Source of the DNA: JAOUEA01 sp031364965
GTDB taxonomy: Bacteria; Actinomycetota; UBA4738; HRBIN12
Direction of reading: 5' to 3'
NCBI GenBank assembly: GCA_031364965.1
Contig: JANLXF010000028.1
Coordinates: 1-12,528 of the forward strand
DNA length: 12,528 nt
Of the stretch, positions 12,333 to 12,528 are shown one piece after another. Both the position numbers and the translations under genes were made by a program. The first letter of the stretch is position 1; each line of letters opens with the position of its first letter. Below the pieces are notes generated by a model. It saw nothing but the letters and a program-made list of their open reading frames with translations, did not search any database and had not been told where the DNA came from.

Positions 12333-12527
12333 CCCCGGTCGAGATGCCGGCGGGCGTGAGGTGCGGAGCGCCCTGAATCGCTCCGCGGCCGCGGCGAAGG
12401 CGTCGAGCGGGTCCATCAGCGACTCGACGGTACCGAGGAGACCCTCGAATCCAACGAGGTCCGGCGCCTCCCGCCGGAGGCGACCCGCCAAGGCGAGCGC
12501 CTGGTGGAGGCCCGCCGCGCATGCCAG
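12330..12527 (-). CDS. C-terminal fragment of an unidentified protein (5' end outside window)
   Basis: The minus-strand frame is open from the right edge to a TAG at 12332-12330, giving 65 residues. It reads like genuine protein: two amphipathic helices, LHQALALAGRLRREAPDLVGFEGLLG and VESLMDPLDAFAAAAERFRALR, then a Pro/Arg-rich tail. Third codon positions are almost all G or C, and the stop falls 9 bp before the next start on the same strand, an operon-like spacing. The competing frame overlaps the GNAT gene along its whole length and is Gly/Pro/Arg-rich, so it is discarded. I do not recognise the family from this piece. Confidence 0.6.
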   Translation of the reverse strand: MACAAGLHQALALAGRLRREAPDLVGFEGLLGTVESLMDPLDAFAAAAERFRALRTSRPPASRPG

Positions 12528-12528
12528 C

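Noticed and set aside
11698..12522. Minus-strand open frame of 274 codons overlapping the RimL-type GNAT
   Set aside because: Same strand but a different frame from the well-supported GNAT; Arg/Gly-rich with no motif.

Overview
The window is a dense, very high-GC (roughly 70% by eye) stretch of bacterial chromosome, most consistent with an actinobacterium (Actinomycetota), probably a deep-branching or uncultured one. The pointers are the GC content, a DinB/maleylpyruvate-isomerase-fold protein of the mycothiol-dependent type, a family 5 uracil-DNA glycosylase, a Sec-exported RTX-repeat protein, frequent GTG/TTG starts, and -10 boxes placed for leaderless transcription. Fifteen protein genes fill it, two of them cut by the window edges. 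No gap exceeds about 110 bases. I see no tRNA, rRNA, IS element, phage gene, integrase or CRISPR array.

Layout, left to right. Positions 1-1050 (-) hold a PotA-type polyamine ABC ATPase missing its last residues. It lies downstream of pyrD (1132-2163, -), which is head-to-head with pyrE (2192-2698, +); these two catalyse consecutive steps of UMP synthesis and their start codons are only 19-28 bp apart. pyrE converges on a three-gene minus-strand run read from right to left: a MarR regulator (4035-4463), a DUF309 protein (3507-3998) and a PrmA-like methyltransferase (2711-3427). Divergent from marR is a two-gene plus-strand operon: a VIT1/CCC1 metal transporter (4565-5395) with an ATGA overlap into a GNAT acetyltransferase (5392-5889). 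The rest is on the minus strand, read from right to left: the 3' end of an unidentified gene (12330-12527), a RimJ/RimL-type GNAT (11631-12320), an ABC-F ATPase (9956-11581), a DinB-fold protein (9271-9945) with an ATGA overlap into UdgB (8597-9274), a secreted RTX-repeat protein (7953-8534) and an MsbA/LmrA-type ABC exporter (5929-7908).

The most distinctive non-coding signal concerns how genes start. Six genes (DUF309, VIT, ABC exporter, DinB-fold, ABC-F, RimL-type GNAT) have a TANNNT hexamer exactly 6 or 7 bases before the start codon and no convincing Shine-Dalgarno, as expected for leaderless mRNAs. Three others (methyltransferase, RTX protein, PotA-type ATPase) have a real Shine-Dalgarno and a promoter-like -10 further upstream. 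Two genes (GNAT, UdgB) start inside the stop codon of the gene before. Three of the promoters reuse the stop codon of the preceding gene as part of their -10 or -35 box.

The gene content is mostly housekeeping and accessory metabolism. I do not see a clear new multi-gene system. The items most worth a second look are the leaderless-start pattern, a DHODH combining a class 2-like N-terminus with a class 1-like catalytic cysteine, the extremely short pyrD/pyrE divergent region with its tandem 8-bp repeat, and the two inverted repeats in the marR/VIT intergenic region.
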